Origin: Thiothrix subterranea
Lineage (GTDB): Bacteria; Pseudomonadota; Gammaproteobacteria; Thiotrichales; Thiotrichaceae
DNA length: 64,000 bases
Assembly: GCF_016772315.1 (NCBI RefSeq)
Contig: NZ_CP053482.1
Location: 3,715,501 to 3,779,500, forward strand
Direction of reading: 5' to 3'
Program-made: the position numbers and the translations under genes
In this document: positions 24,990-34,104 of the stretch, piece after piece
How positions within the stretch are numbered: position 1 is the stretch's first letter
How the letters are laid out: each line of letters begins with the position of its first letter
The notes under the pieces: generated by a model
Seen by the model: only the letters and a program-made list of their open reading frames with translations
Databases searched by the model: none
Told to the model about the DNA's origin: nothing

Positions 24990-27900
24990 ATGGATTCTAT
25001 CAAGATCAGTGGCAAGTTGACCGGGCAAGACTTTCCACTCAAAACGCACGGCGCTTATGCCGATATTCTCACCATTATCTGCCAACAAGAAGTCACGCTA
25101 GAAGCCCTACGCAGTGGCGGTAAAAGTGTCGAACTCAACAACCTTGACCCTGACACCTTAGTCGAACTCGAATTTGAAGGCGGGTTCAAACGTTGGGTGC
25201 GAGCGGGCGAATTACGGGCGCAAGCCAGACAAGAAACCAGCCGCTCTGCCAGCAGCGAATTCATGCTCACGCCCGCCAGTTTTGATGTGAGTAACCAGCG
25301 CGGTGTGGTCGGGTTGGTATTGAAATTTCTGCGGGTACTGAACGTCGATCCAGTCAGCGACATGAGCGATGCGTTGGCGGAGGTGTTAATCGACAAGTTG
25401 GAAACCCGCAAAATTCCGCAACCGGGTGTGTATCGCTGCCACAATACCGATCAATTAACGCTGGAGTTGGTCACGCAAGCCGGAGACATTGATACCAGCA
25501 AGCCGGTATTGCTGTTTTTGCACGGCACGTTTTCCAGCACCGATGGCAGTTTCGGCGAATTGTGGGAATCGCGCCAAGGCTACAATGCCGCCGCTTGGTT
25601 GCAACGTTTGTTCGCGCCTTACGGTCAGCAAGTGTTTGCGCTGGAACACCACACCCTCACTGTCAGCCCGGTGCAAAATGCGTTACAAGTGTTGCGCTTA
25701 TTGCCGCCACACACGCGCTTGCACCTGATTAGCCATTCACGCGGCGGCTTGGTGGGGGAATTGCTTTGCCAAGGCGTGTTGCAGCGTAAAACTCGCGAGT
25801 CCGGCGCTAAGTTTTTGGAGAGCGAGGAGATTTTCTCCAAGGCGGAACTCCAGCTATTTGAGCATCAGGCGCGTCTCCATGATCTGCAAGGATTGCAAGA
25901 AATTGCCGCCTTGCTGACGGATAAACACATTAAGGTGGAACGCTTTGCAAGGGTAGCGTGTCCGGGGCGTGGCACGGTGTTAGCCTCGGAACGGCTGGAA
26001 GACAATCTGTCGGTGATTTTCAATGTATTGAATTTTATTCCAGCGCCTCGGTTTCAGATGTTAGCGGAATTTGTGCGCATGGTGTTGATGGCAACTGCTC
26101 GCAAGCGTACCAATCCGCAAGAATTACCAGGGTTGGAGGCGATGATGCCCGCGTCCCCGTTAATCCGTTTGCTGAATCGCCCGGATGTACAGCTCGATTC
26201 TGACATGACCGTGATTTCGGGGGATATGCGTGCCTCGACTTTGTTAGGGCATTTTAAGGAATGGGTGACGCAGCGCTTTTTCGGTGAAGAAAACGATTTT
26301 GTGGTGAATACGGCGGGAATGTACGGCGGGGCGCGGCGCTTGCGGGGGATGCGGTTTTATCTGGATCAGGGCGATGACAGCAGCCATTTCAATTATTTTC
26401 GTAAAGGCGAAGTGCGCGACCGTTTGCTCAGTGCCTTGCAACACCCCGATACCGATTTGCGCTTGCGTCCGCTGTTGACCGAGACACCGGTGGCACGTCC
26501 GGCGGCGCGTTCTGGGCGTGATGCGCAAGCCGCCAAGCGTAGCACGGTGTATTTTCTGCCCGGTTTCATGGGGTCGACGCTGCAAATCAACGACACACCC
26601 ATCTGGTTGGATATGTCGGCATTGAGTTGGGGGGATTTTTCGCGCCTGCAAATCGACAGTGCCGGGGTGCAAGCCGAAGGGGTGTTGGAAGCGCCGTACC
26701 GTCCTTTGCTCACTATGTTAGCGGCTAGTCATACGCTGGTGGAATTTGCCTACGATTGGCGGCGTTCGTTTGCAGAAGCGGGGCGGCGGCTGGCGGATGC
26801 GCTGGAACAGGAGTTAGATCAAGCCAAAACCAGCAATAGCAAATTGGTGGTGAGGTTACTGGCGCATTCCAGCGGGGGCTTGGTGGCTTTGGCGTTGATG
26901 AGTGAAGCGCCCAAGGTGTGGCAACGCTTGCGCGAAGAGGCGGATTGCCGCGTGGTGATGCTGGGTACGCCCTTGCAGGGAACGTATACGGCGGTGCAAT
27001 TGTTGCTGGGGCAACACCGTTTACTGGGCCTGTTGAATTTGCTGGATGGGCGCATGGATGAGCGCGAAGCGCAGTCATTGGCACAGCAGTTTGCGCGTTA
27101 CCCCGGTGTGCTGGAATTGCTGCCTGCGGCGTATTTGCACGAAGAACGTTGGCAAACCTTGCTGGGGGAAGCGTTTCACACCTGGCCTGCCCGCCATTTG
27201 CTGGCGGATGCACGGCGAATACGCGAACAGTTACGCGCGGTAGAGCTGGATACACAACGCCTGTTGTACCTGTATGGCAAGTCGAGTCTTACGCCGGATG
27301 AAGTGGCGGAACACCAAGGTGGCTGGCGTTTTCATGCCAGTGGTGCGGGGGATGGCGTGAGCTTGTGGGGGGAATTGCCCGCGAAATTGCCGACTTGGTA
27401 TTTGCCGGTGGAACACGGGCGCATGGCCAGCCACAGCGAACATTTTCAGACCTTGCAATATTTACTTGACGATGGGGTGTCACGGCAATTGGCGACTCAG
27501 CCGCCCGCTATCGGCAAAGCGACGGGGGAATGGTTGCCGACCCTGCGCAATGAATTGTTTCCCGATGAACAGGAATTGTTGGCAGCGGCCTTGGGCTACC
27601 ACACCCGCATGACGCAAGCAGAAGTGCGTTCACCCGTGGAAGTGCGCGTGGTGCATGGCAATCTGGAACAAGTTACGCATCCGGTGGTGGTCGGGCATTA
27701 CGCAGGGGATTCCATCCTCAGTGCCGAGGCTTTGCTGGATAAGCGTTTGCAGGGGCGGCTCGGTGAATTGCATCGCATGGGCTTGTATCCGGGTGAATTG
27801 GGTACGTCACACGTGTTCCTGAATCCGGGGCAAAAACCGGGGGGCGCAGTGATTGTCGGGCTGGGTGAAGTCGGCAAGCTGACGGCGGGGGAATTAACCG

Positions 27901-30356
27901 CGAGTTTTACCCGTGCGCTGATGGATTATTCGCTGAAAATCCGTGAAGCCTTGGAGCAAACTCCACCGAGCAATCCGTTGGCAGAGGCGGAAGCTTTGCC
28001 GGTGCATGTGGCGACCTTGTTGATTGGGACGGTGGGCGGCGGCAGTGTGACCTTGGCAGATTCGATTACGGCAATTTTGCGGGCAATTGCGCGAGCGAAT
28101 CAGGCGTTGGATAAGAGCGAACGCGGCTTGCGCTTGCGTTTGCAGGTGGTGGAATTCATCGAGCTGTACGAAGATCGCGCGGTGGAAGCGGCGCGTTTGG
28201 TGCAAGATTTCGTATTGCTGCCAGAATTTCGCAACGATTTCAATGTTAAGAGCCTGATGCAATGCTTACTGGGGAAGCGGCGGCGGGTGATGTATAACGA
28301 TCCGCCGGGTTGGTGGCGGCGGATTCAGGTGGAAGCGAGCGCCGAGGGTTTGAAATACACCGCGCTGACCGATAAGGCTCGCGCCGAGTTGGTATTGCAA
28401 GCCACGCAGCGCAAGTTGGTGGATCAGTTTATCGACAAAGCCATCACCTCCAGCGCGGATGACCCGGATACCGGCAAAATTTTGTTTGAATTATTGCTGC
28501 CCGCTGCGATGAAAGAACAAGCGCCGAATGCCGAAAATTTGGTGATGGTGTTGGATAGCGCCGCGTCTGCCTACCCGTGGGAATTGCTCTACAACCGTTT
28601 TGACCACGAATCACAACCGTTGGCGGTGCGGTTTGGGTTGGTGCGTCAGCTACAGGTGGGGCAATACCGCCAGCATGTGGTAAACCCCTTGGAACGTTCG
28701 GCGTTGGTGATCGGCGATCCGCCTGTGAATGGCGAGTTCGTGCGCTTGCCCGCCGCCCGGCAGGAGGCTGAAACCGTAGCAAACTTGCTGGAATCGGGTG
28801 GTTTCAGCACCGTGACCCGCGAAATTGGCACGGATTCACACGCCATTTTAAAAGCGTTGCACACGGGCGATTATCGCGTGCTGCATTTGGCGGGGCATGG
28901 GGTTTACCGCTACCGCCCTGACCCTGAGAGCGCGTTGGAAGTCAGCGGCATGGTGTTGGGCGATGGCATTTTCCTCACGCCGGTCGAAATTGGGCAGATG
29001 CGCAAAGTGCCGGAATTAGCCTTCATCAATTGCTGTCATTTGGCGCAAATGGATTTCATGAGCGCCGAGGTGCAAACCGCTGTGAGCAGCGACCGCAGCA
29101 AATTAGCGGCAAGTTTGGCGCAAGAATTAATTCGTATGGGGGTGCGGGCTGTCATTGCGGCGGGCTGGGCGATTAATGACAGTGCGGCGCAAGTGTTTGC
29201 CGAACAGTGTTACCAGGCGCTATTGCAAGGGCATACGTTTGGCATGGCAACCTTGTTGGCACGGCGCGAAACTTGGCAACAATACCCGCAGAGTAATACG
29301 TGGGGTGCTTATCAGTGTTACGGCGACCCGGATTACAAACTGTTGAGCCGCCAACCGGATAGCAATGCCGATGATAAGACGGTGGATAGCTGGCGCTTCG
29401 TAGCGGAAGTCGAGGTGGTGGCGGAATTGCAAAACCTGATTCATGCCGCCGATACCGCGCAACCGGGGGATATTGTGTGGTTGCAGGAACGTTTGCCGCA
29501 ATTGCATCGGGCGATTCCGGCGGAATGGCTGGCTCATGCCGATATTTTGTATGCCTTGGGGCGGGCTTACGGCAAGTTGGATATGTTTGTTCCGGCGCTG
29601 GATGCGTATCAGGCAGCATTGGATTCGCCGCAAGCCGATTACCCGGTGATCTTGCTGGAAGACAAAGTGAGTGTGCAAACCGCGCTGGCCTTGGCATGGG
29701 CGCAGGGCAGGGTGGCAGCACCGGAAACGCGCTTGGCAGAATCCCCCGCAGCATTAATGTCGGACAGTTTCAAAACTCTGCAATTGCTGGATGGTTTGGG
29801 AAATAGCCTGCAACGCTTTGAAGAGGTGGGCAAGTTTTGGAAACGTAGCGCCTTAATGGTCACGGGCGAGGAGCGGGCGAATGCGTTGCGCGAAATGGAG
29901 CAAGCGTACCGGCGGGCGCATGAGTTTGCTTTGCAGGAAACCCACGCGGTGGCGGGATATCCGCTGATTAATTGGTTGACGTGCAAAGTGGTGCGTTATT
30001 TGCGCGGGCATGTGAAGCAATTGGATCGGCAGGAACTCAAGCATTGGCTGGAACAAGCGCGGCAATGTGCCGAGTCGGGCGAGCGGGGAATGGCGGCGTT
30101 TTGTTCGGGGATTACCCGTGCGGAATACAGCTTGCTGCATTATTTGATTGGGGCACGTTTGAACGAAACCATTCAGGTGCAAAAAGTGGTGACCGATTAT
30201 GTGCAAGCGGTGGGGCGCGGGGCAGCACCCCGGCAATTGCGGTTTGTGCGTGAACATTTGGATTTCTTGCGCACGATGTTGGGTGAGTTTCAGGAGGAGA
30301 AGCCGCAATTGCGCCCGGTAGTGATGGCGTTGATGGAGATCGAAGAGAAATTATAA
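24990..30356 (+). CDS. Giant protein: two alpha/beta-hydrolase domains, aminopeptidase-N-like domain, CHAT protease, helical C-terminus
   Basis: 1788 residues, apparently cytosolic. A small N-terminal domain (1-110) precedes alpha/beta-hydrolase 1 (about 150-480), with VLLFLHGTFSS and nucleophile Ser250 in SHSRGGLVGE. Hydrolase 2 (about 520-830) has VYFLPGFMGSTLQ and Ser627 in AHSSGGLVAL, like lipases/acyltransferases. Residues about 880-1060 (VRVVHGNLEQV, HYAGDSILSAEALLD) resemble the N-terminal domain of leucyl aminopeptidases. The CHAT caspase-like protease follows: His1303 in HLAGHGVYRY and Cys1349 in FINCCHLAQ. The C-terminal 300 residues look TPR-like. CHAT proteases act in conflict and Craspase-type systems, so a self-contained effector with lipase and protease parts is inferred. 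A small membrane protein gene follows after 48 bp. Confidence 0.85.
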   Translation: MDSIKISGKLTGQDFPLKTHGAYADILTIICQQEVTLEALRSGGKSVELNNLDPDTLVELEFEGGFKRWVRAGELRAQARQETSRSASSEFMLTPASFDVSNQRGVVGLVLKFLRVLNVDPVSDMSDALAEVLIDKLETRKIPQPGVYRCHNTDQLTLELVTQAGDIDTSKPVLLFLHGTFSSTDGSFGELWESRQGYNAAAWLQRLFAPYGQQVFALEHHTLTVSPVQNALQVLRLLPPHTRLHLISHSRGGLVGELLCQGVLQRKTRESGAKFLESEEIFSKAELQLFEHQARLHDLQGLQEIAALLTDKHIKVERFARVACPGRGTVLASERLEDNLSVIFNVLNFIPAPRFQMLAEFVRMVLMATARKRTNPQELPGLEAMMPASPLIRLLNRPDVQLDSDMTVISGDMRASTLLGHFKEWVTQRFFGEENDFVVNTAGMYGGARRLRGMRFYLDQGDDSSHFNYFRKGEVRDRLLSALQHPDTDLRLRPLLTETPVARPAARSGRDAQAAKRSTVYFLPGFMGSTLQINDTPIWLDMSALSWGDFSRLQIDSAGVQAEGVLEAPYRPLLTMLAASHTLVEFAYDWRRSFAEAGRRLADALEQELDQAKTSNSKLVVRLLAHSSGGLVALALMSEAPKVWQRLREEADCRVVMLGTPLQGTYTAVQLLLGQHRLLGLLNLLDGRMDEREAQSLAQQFARYPGVLELLPAAYLHEERWQTLLGEAFHTWPARHLLADARRIREQLRAVELDTQRLLYLYGKSSLTPDEVAEHQGGWRFHASGAGDGVSLWGELPAKLPTWYLPVEHGRMASHSEHFQTLQYLLDDGVSRQLATQPPAIGKATGEWLPTLRNELFPDEQELLAAALGYHTRMTQAEVRSPVEVRVVHGNLEQVTHPVVVGHYAGDSILSAEALLDKRLQGRLGELHRMGLYPGELGTSHVFLNPGQKPGGAVIVGLGEVGKLTAGELTASFTRALMDYSLKIREALEQTPPSNPLAEAEALPVHVATLLIGTVGGGSVTLADSITAILRAIARANQALDKSERGLRLRLQVVEFIELYEDRAVEAARLVQDFVLLPEFRNDFNVKSLMQCLLGKRRRVMYNDPPGWWRRIQVEASAEGLKYTALTDKARAELVLQATQRKLVDQFIDKAITSSADDPDTGKILFELLLPAAMKEQAPNAENLVMVLDSAASAYPWELLYNRFDHESQPLAVRFGLVRQLQVGQYRQHVVNPLERSALVIGDPPVNGEFVRLPAARQEAETVANLLESGGFSTVTREIGTDSHAILKALHTGDYRVLHLAGHGVYRYRPDPESALEVSGMVLGDGIFLTPVEIGQMRKVPELAFINCCHLAQMDFMSAEVQTAVSSDRSKLAASLAQELIRMGVRAVIAAGWAINDSAAQVFAEQCYQALLQGHTFGMATLLARRETWQQYPQSNTWGAYQCYGDPDYKLLSRQPDSNADDKTVDSWRFVAEVEVVAELQNLIHAADTAQPGDIVWLQERLPQLHRAIPAEWLAHADILYALGRAYGKLDMFVPALDAYQAALDSPQADYPVILLEDKVSVQTALALAWAQGRVAAPETRLAESPAALMSDSFKTLQLLDGLGNSLQRFEEVGKFWKRSALMVTGEERANALREMEQAYRRAHEFALQETHAVAGYPLINWLTCKVVRYLRGHVKQLDRQELKHWLEQARQCAESGERGMAAFCSGITRAEYSLLHYLIGARLNETIQVQKVVTDYVQAVGRGAAPRQLRFVREHLDFLRTMLGEFQEEKPQLRPVVMALMEIEEKL

Positions 30357-30404
30357 GGTGTTTTTGTGATATTGTGCTACCCAATCAATACAGGGGAAAC
30401 ACCA

Positions 30405-30689
30405 ATGACAACACTCTGGATCAACACCCTCGTCAGTGTGATCGGCGTTCTTCTCGGCGCATTCTTGGCGATGGGCAGCGTTATGAGCATCGCCAATATG
30501 CAGGTCGCGTGGGCTGGCGCATTACTGATCGCAGCGTTTGGCGTACCACTAGCCTTTGCGATTTCAGGCATCGGCGCATGGTGGGCGTATGCCACAGGCA
30601 CAACCCACCTCATCACCTACCTAATCGCCTTCCCGTGGGTATATTTGGCGGCTTTTATTGCAGCAATGCTGCTGTCATTCAAGCTCTAA
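30405..30689 (+). CDS. Small three-TM membrane protein downstream of the CHAT protein
   Basis: 94 residues from ATG at 30405, preceded by AGGGGAAA with good spacing. Almost the whole chain is hydrophobic, with three TM helices: LWINTLVSVIGVLLGAFLAM, then AGALLIAAFGVPLAFAISGI, and YLIAFPWVYLAAFIAAMLLS. It has no recognised family. It lies 48 bp after the giant CHAT gene on the same strand and could be its membrane partner or target, but adjacency is the only support. It ends convergently 5 bp from glnS. Confidence 0.7.
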   Translation: MTTLWINTLVSVIGVLLGAFLAMGSVMSIANMQVAWAGALLIAAFGVPLAFAISGIGAWWAYATGTTHLITYLIAFPWVYLAAFIAAMLLSFKL

Positions 30690-30694
30690 CCTGT

Positions 30695-32362
30695 TTACTT
30701 CTTCTCCCAAGTATCCCGCAATCCAATTACCCGATTAAACACGAGCTTCTCAGCCGCTGAATACTTGGAATCCAACACAAAATACCCCTCACGCTCAAAC
30801 TGATAGCGGTCTTCCAGCGTGGCCTTCGCCAGCCCGATTTCGCCTTTGCAGCCGTTGAGGATTTCCAAACTGTGCGGATTCATGAATTCCAAGAAGTTTT
30901 TGCCGCCCGCATCCGGTGCAGGGTCGCTGAACAAACGGTCATACAAACGCACTTCGCAATCCACGTTATCACGCGCTGATACCCAATGAATCACGCCCTT
31001 GGCTTTCACGCCATCGGCTGGGTCTTTGCCAACCGTGTCTTCAATCACGCGAGCGCGAATTTCGATGATGTTGCCGTCGGCATCTTTCACCGCCTCATCC
31101 GCCTCAATCACGTAGCTGTTACGCAGGCGTACTCGTTTACCCAATACCAAACGCTTGTACTGCTTGTTGGCTTCTTCGCGGAAATCGTCCTGATCAATCA
31201 GAATCTCGCGGCAGAACGGCATTTCGCGTGTCCCCATCGCCTCATTTTGTGGATGCACGGGCGCTGTCATGGTTTCCACTTGATCATCAGGATAGTTGGT
31301 CAAGGTGACTTTGAGCGGGCGCAATACGCACATGGCACGCGGGGAAATATTGTTCAAGTCTTCGCGGATGGCGAATTCCAACATGCCAAGATCCACCACG
31401 CCTTCGACCTTGGTCACGCCTGCCATTTCGCAGAAATCGTTAATGGCTTTGGGGGTGAAACCCCGACGGCGCAACCCCGAAACGGTCGGCATACGCGGGT
31501 CATTCCAGCCGTCAACGTGCTTTTCATCGACCAATTGCTTGAGCTTGCGCTTGCTGGTGACAGTGTAATTGATATTGAGGCGCGAAAATTCGTACTGGTG
31601 CGGGGTCGCAGGCACGGGAATATTGTCGATAAACCAGTCATACAGCGGGCGATGCACTTCAAATTCCAGCGTGCAGACGGAATGGCTGATGCCTTCAATA
31701 GCGTCACTTTGCCCGTGCGCGTAATCGTAAGACGGGTAAATGCACCATTTATCACCCGTTTGGTGATGCGTGGCGCGTTTAATGCGGTAAATCACCGGGT
31801 CGCGCAAATTGATATTGGAGGATGCCATGTCAATCTTGACGCGCAAGGTGCGGCTACCGTCAGGGAATGCGCCGTCACGCATCTGGGTGAACAGTTCGAG
31901 GTTTTCTTCCACGGAACGGTTGCGGAACGGACTTTCTTTACCGGCTTCGGTCAAATTGCCACGGTATGCCCGCATTTCTTCAGCGGTCAAATCGCATACA
32001 AACGCCTTGCCCGCATTGATCAGGTGTACCGCCCAATCATACAACTGGTCGAAATAGTCGGAGGCGTAATGCACGTCGCCATCCCATTGATAACCCAACC
32101 ATTGCACATCTGCTTTGATGGATTCGACGTATTCTTCGTCTTCTTTTTCGGGGTTGGTGTCATCCATGCGCAGGTTGCACTTGCCGCCGAATTTCTGTGC
32201 CAGCCCGAAGTTCAGCCAGATGGATTTGGCGTGACCGATGTGCAGGTAGCCGTTAGGTTCGGGGGGGAAGCGCGTGCGCACATTGGTGATTTTGCCGCTT
32301 TCAACGTCTTCTTTGACGATACGTTCAATAAAATTGAGTGGTTTGCTGATTTCTTCGCTCAT
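30695..32362 (-). CDS. glnS: Glutaminyl-tRNA synthetase
   Basis: 555 residues, class I synthetase that charges tRNA-Gln with glutamine in the cytosol. HIGH-type motif is [12 protein letters not shown] and the KMSKS-type motif is VTSKRKL. Other matches are [11 protein letters not shown]-like [20 protein letters not shown] and [20 protein letters not shown], which are signature for GlnRS. The C-terminal beta-barrel anticodon-binding region is complete. Presence of GlnRS fits a gammaproteobacterium. Monocistronic as far as visible; the next minus-strand gene upstream is 94 bp away. Confidence 0.98.
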   Translation of the reverse strand: MSEEISKPLNFIERIVKEDVESGKITNVRTRFPPEPNGYLHIGHAKSIWLNFGLAQKFGGKCNLRMDDTNPEKEDEEYVESIKADVQWLGYQWDGDVHYASDYFDQLYDWAVHLINAGKAFVCDLTAEEMRAYRGNLTEAGKESPFRNRSVEENLELFTQMRDGAFPDGSRTLRVKIDMASSNINLRDPVIYRIKRATHHQTGDKWCIYPSYDYAHGQSDAIEGISHSVCTLEFEVHRPLYDWFIDNIPVPATPHQYEFSRLNINYTVTSKRKLKQLVDEKHVDGWNDPRMPTVSGLRRRGFTPKAINDFCEMAGVTKVEGVVDLGMLEFAIREDLNNISPRAMCVLRPLKVTLTNYPDDQVETMTAPVHPQNEAMGTREMPFCREILIDQDDFREEANKQYKRLVLGKRVRLRNSYVIEADEAVKDADGNIIEIRARVIEDTVGKDPADGVKAKGVIHWVSARDNVDCEVRLYDRLFSDPAPDAGGKNFLEFMNPHSLEILNGCKGEIGLAKATLEDRYQFEREGYFVLDSKYSAAEKLVFNRVIGLRDTWEKK

Positions 32363-32456
32363 GGGGGTAGTTCTTGTCGATTATTGCAATGCAGGAATTA
32401 GACTATTAAGCACCGCCGTTGTCCAGTGCGGTGCTCACCCATTTGCGTTGTGGTGC

Positions 32457-33431
32457 TTAATGCCCCGGTTTGCAGATGTCGTGACGCACTATTGCACGTA
32501 ATGTCAACGTCACCAGCAAAATCACCAACACGCTCAGCAACACCAACAAACCGCTGGCAATCCACAGGTACGTCGCCGCCTGCGACTGTTCATACATAAT
32601 GAAGCTGGCAATGGTAATCGCCGCCAACGGGAACGAATACGCCCACCAAGGCATTCCAAACTTCAATTTCGCAAACCGCCCAATTTGGCTAAACAGCAAA
32701 ATGGTCAGGAACAAACCAAAGAAATACAACACTCGCGCAAATGCATCCAGCTCATTTTCTAAACGCATATAGGCAATAAAGCCAACGGCTGGCGGCGCAA
32801 TCAAAATGAACAAACTTGGCAGCAAAAACGCATCAATCGCCTGATGAAACATCATGCGGTTAAACACCAGCGTCATTAAAATCAGCCAGAAAAACATGCC
32901 GATGCTGAAGAAAAACCACGACACATCCACAAAACCAAGCGGCACGCCAACCACTGGCACGAGCACATTCCCCACCGCCGGAATAAACCACGCCGGGTTA
33001 ATGTGCTGAATCTGAAAATGTTCGTGGTGCATCCATTTATTAATCACATACAGCGTAAACACCAGATGCAATAACGTTCCCGCCACCCAGACGGGCAGGG
33101 CAAGCTCAGCATTCACCCCATACAACGCCGTCGCAATCAGCAACAAACTGATCGAAATGGTCGGGAAAAAACTGAGCTTGACCGGATGCGCCAACTCCTG
33201 CGCCACACTCTGCGGGTAACGCCACGCTTTACTCACATACAGCAGGAATAACAGCGCGAAGACACTGACAGTCACTGCCAGCATCCCGACAGTGATACCC
33301 AAATCGCGGTGAAACACGTGCTGGGCTTTTTCCCACGCAATCGTTAAACCGGATAAGCCCATTACCACCGAAAAGAACGAGATGGGTAAAAAGGCTAAGC
33401 GCCCGTGTGGTGCAGGAGTGTGTTCCATCAT
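32457..33431 (-). CDS. SLAC1/TehA (TDT) family anion channel or transporter
   Basis: 324 residues with about ten TM helices. The motifs PISFFSVVMGLSGLTIAWEK, then INPAWFIPAVGNVLVPVVG and SWFFFSIGMFFWLILMTLVF match the TDT/SLAC1 family, which includes TehA and fungal sulfite exporter Ssu1. These carry anions across the inner membrane. It is 8 bp downstream of a small conserved gene and the Phs-like operon lies divergently upstream, so a role in moving a sulfur anion such as sulfite is possible but is inference. GAGGAT precedes the ATG pair; translation may start at either. Confidence 0.85.
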   Translation of the reverse strand: MMEHTPAPHGRLAFLPISFFSVVMGLSGLTIAWEKAQHVFHRDLGITVGMLAVTVSVFALLFLLYVSKAWRYPQSVAQELAHPVKLSFFPTISISLLLIATALYGVNAELALPVWVAGTLLHLVFTLYVINKWMHHEHFQIQHINPAWFIPAVGNVLVPVVGVPLGFVDVSWFFFSIGMFFWLILMTLVFNRMMFHQAIDAFLLPSLFILIAPPAVGFIAYMRLENELDAFARVLYFFGLFLTILLFSQIGRFAKLKFGMPWWAYSFPLAAITIASFIMYEQSQAATYLWIASGLLVLLSVLVILLVTLTLRAIVRHDICKPGH

Positions 33432-33439
33432 GCCAATCC

Positions 33440-33835
33440 TCAGTCGTTAATGACTAATGCTTTTGCCCAAGCTTCCATCGCATTATTGGCAAGCGGCATA
33501 GGCGCTTCCATAAAGCTGATGACGAAAGTATCGGCTTTTTCAGCAATGCCAATGGCGCGGGGGCGGACTGCCAGCACTTGCGGGTTAGGTAAATGCGTAC
33601 CGAAGCAGAACACCACGTTTTTAGCCGCGATAATGTCGGCAGCGATTTCGCCTTGTGGCAGCGCTTTGGTGTGCGCGTAGTGGTCGAAAACCGCAATGAA
33701 TTGGGCCACCGGGTGTTCGGCGATTTTCGCTAAGAAATAGTCAACAATGCCGTCTACGGTGCGGTGGGCAATTTCATTTTTGCCGACTTCCATCGTGAAA
33801 ACGGGGTATTTTTCTTGCAGCATCATTTGTTTCAT
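33440..33835 (-). CDS. Conserved small cytosolic protein (DUF6858-like)
   Basis: 131 residues, no signal peptide or TM helix. Visible features are KYPVFTMEVGKNEI, the segment HPVAQFIAVFDHYAHTKALP, NVVFCFGTHLPNPQVLAVRP and a Pro-Met-rich end. I believe similar proteins are named DUF6858 and occur next to SLAC1-type genes in sulfur oxidisers, but this is from memory. AAGGAA precedes the ATG. It is the first gene of a two-gene unit with the channel gene 8 bp downstream. Function unknown; the neighbours suggest a link to sulfur anion handling. Confidence 0.7.
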   Translation of the reverse strand: MKQMMLQEKYPVFTMEVGKNEIAHRTVDGIVDYFLAKIAEHPVAQFIAVFDHYAHTKALPQGEIAADIIAAKNVVFCFGTHLPNPQVLAVRPRAIGIAEKADTFVISFMEAPMPLANNAMEAWAKALVIND

Positions 33836-34104
33836 GGGGATTCCTTCTAAAAGAGTAAAAAGCTAAAAGTAGGGGCGATTCTAGCGGTTGATAGCTGGTT
33901 TGGCATTGAAAAATAGCAAACTAAAGCACTAAGGTATTGCACCGTTCATCGCCGCGCAACAATCGTGGTTTTCATGATGTAAGTCAAACAATACTCAACA
34001 AAACCTTGCGATTTAACAAGGTTGATTTGTGCCTCGCCCCGCAGACTACGCCTTATAAACAGATGTCAATGAACATCGTTGTATCGCGCTAGTAGGAGTC
34101 AAAC

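Noticed and set aside
30986-32401. 471-codon open frame on the plus strand opposite glnS
   Set aside because: It lies fully antisense to a clear glutaminyl-tRNA synthetase gene and has no domain-like features.
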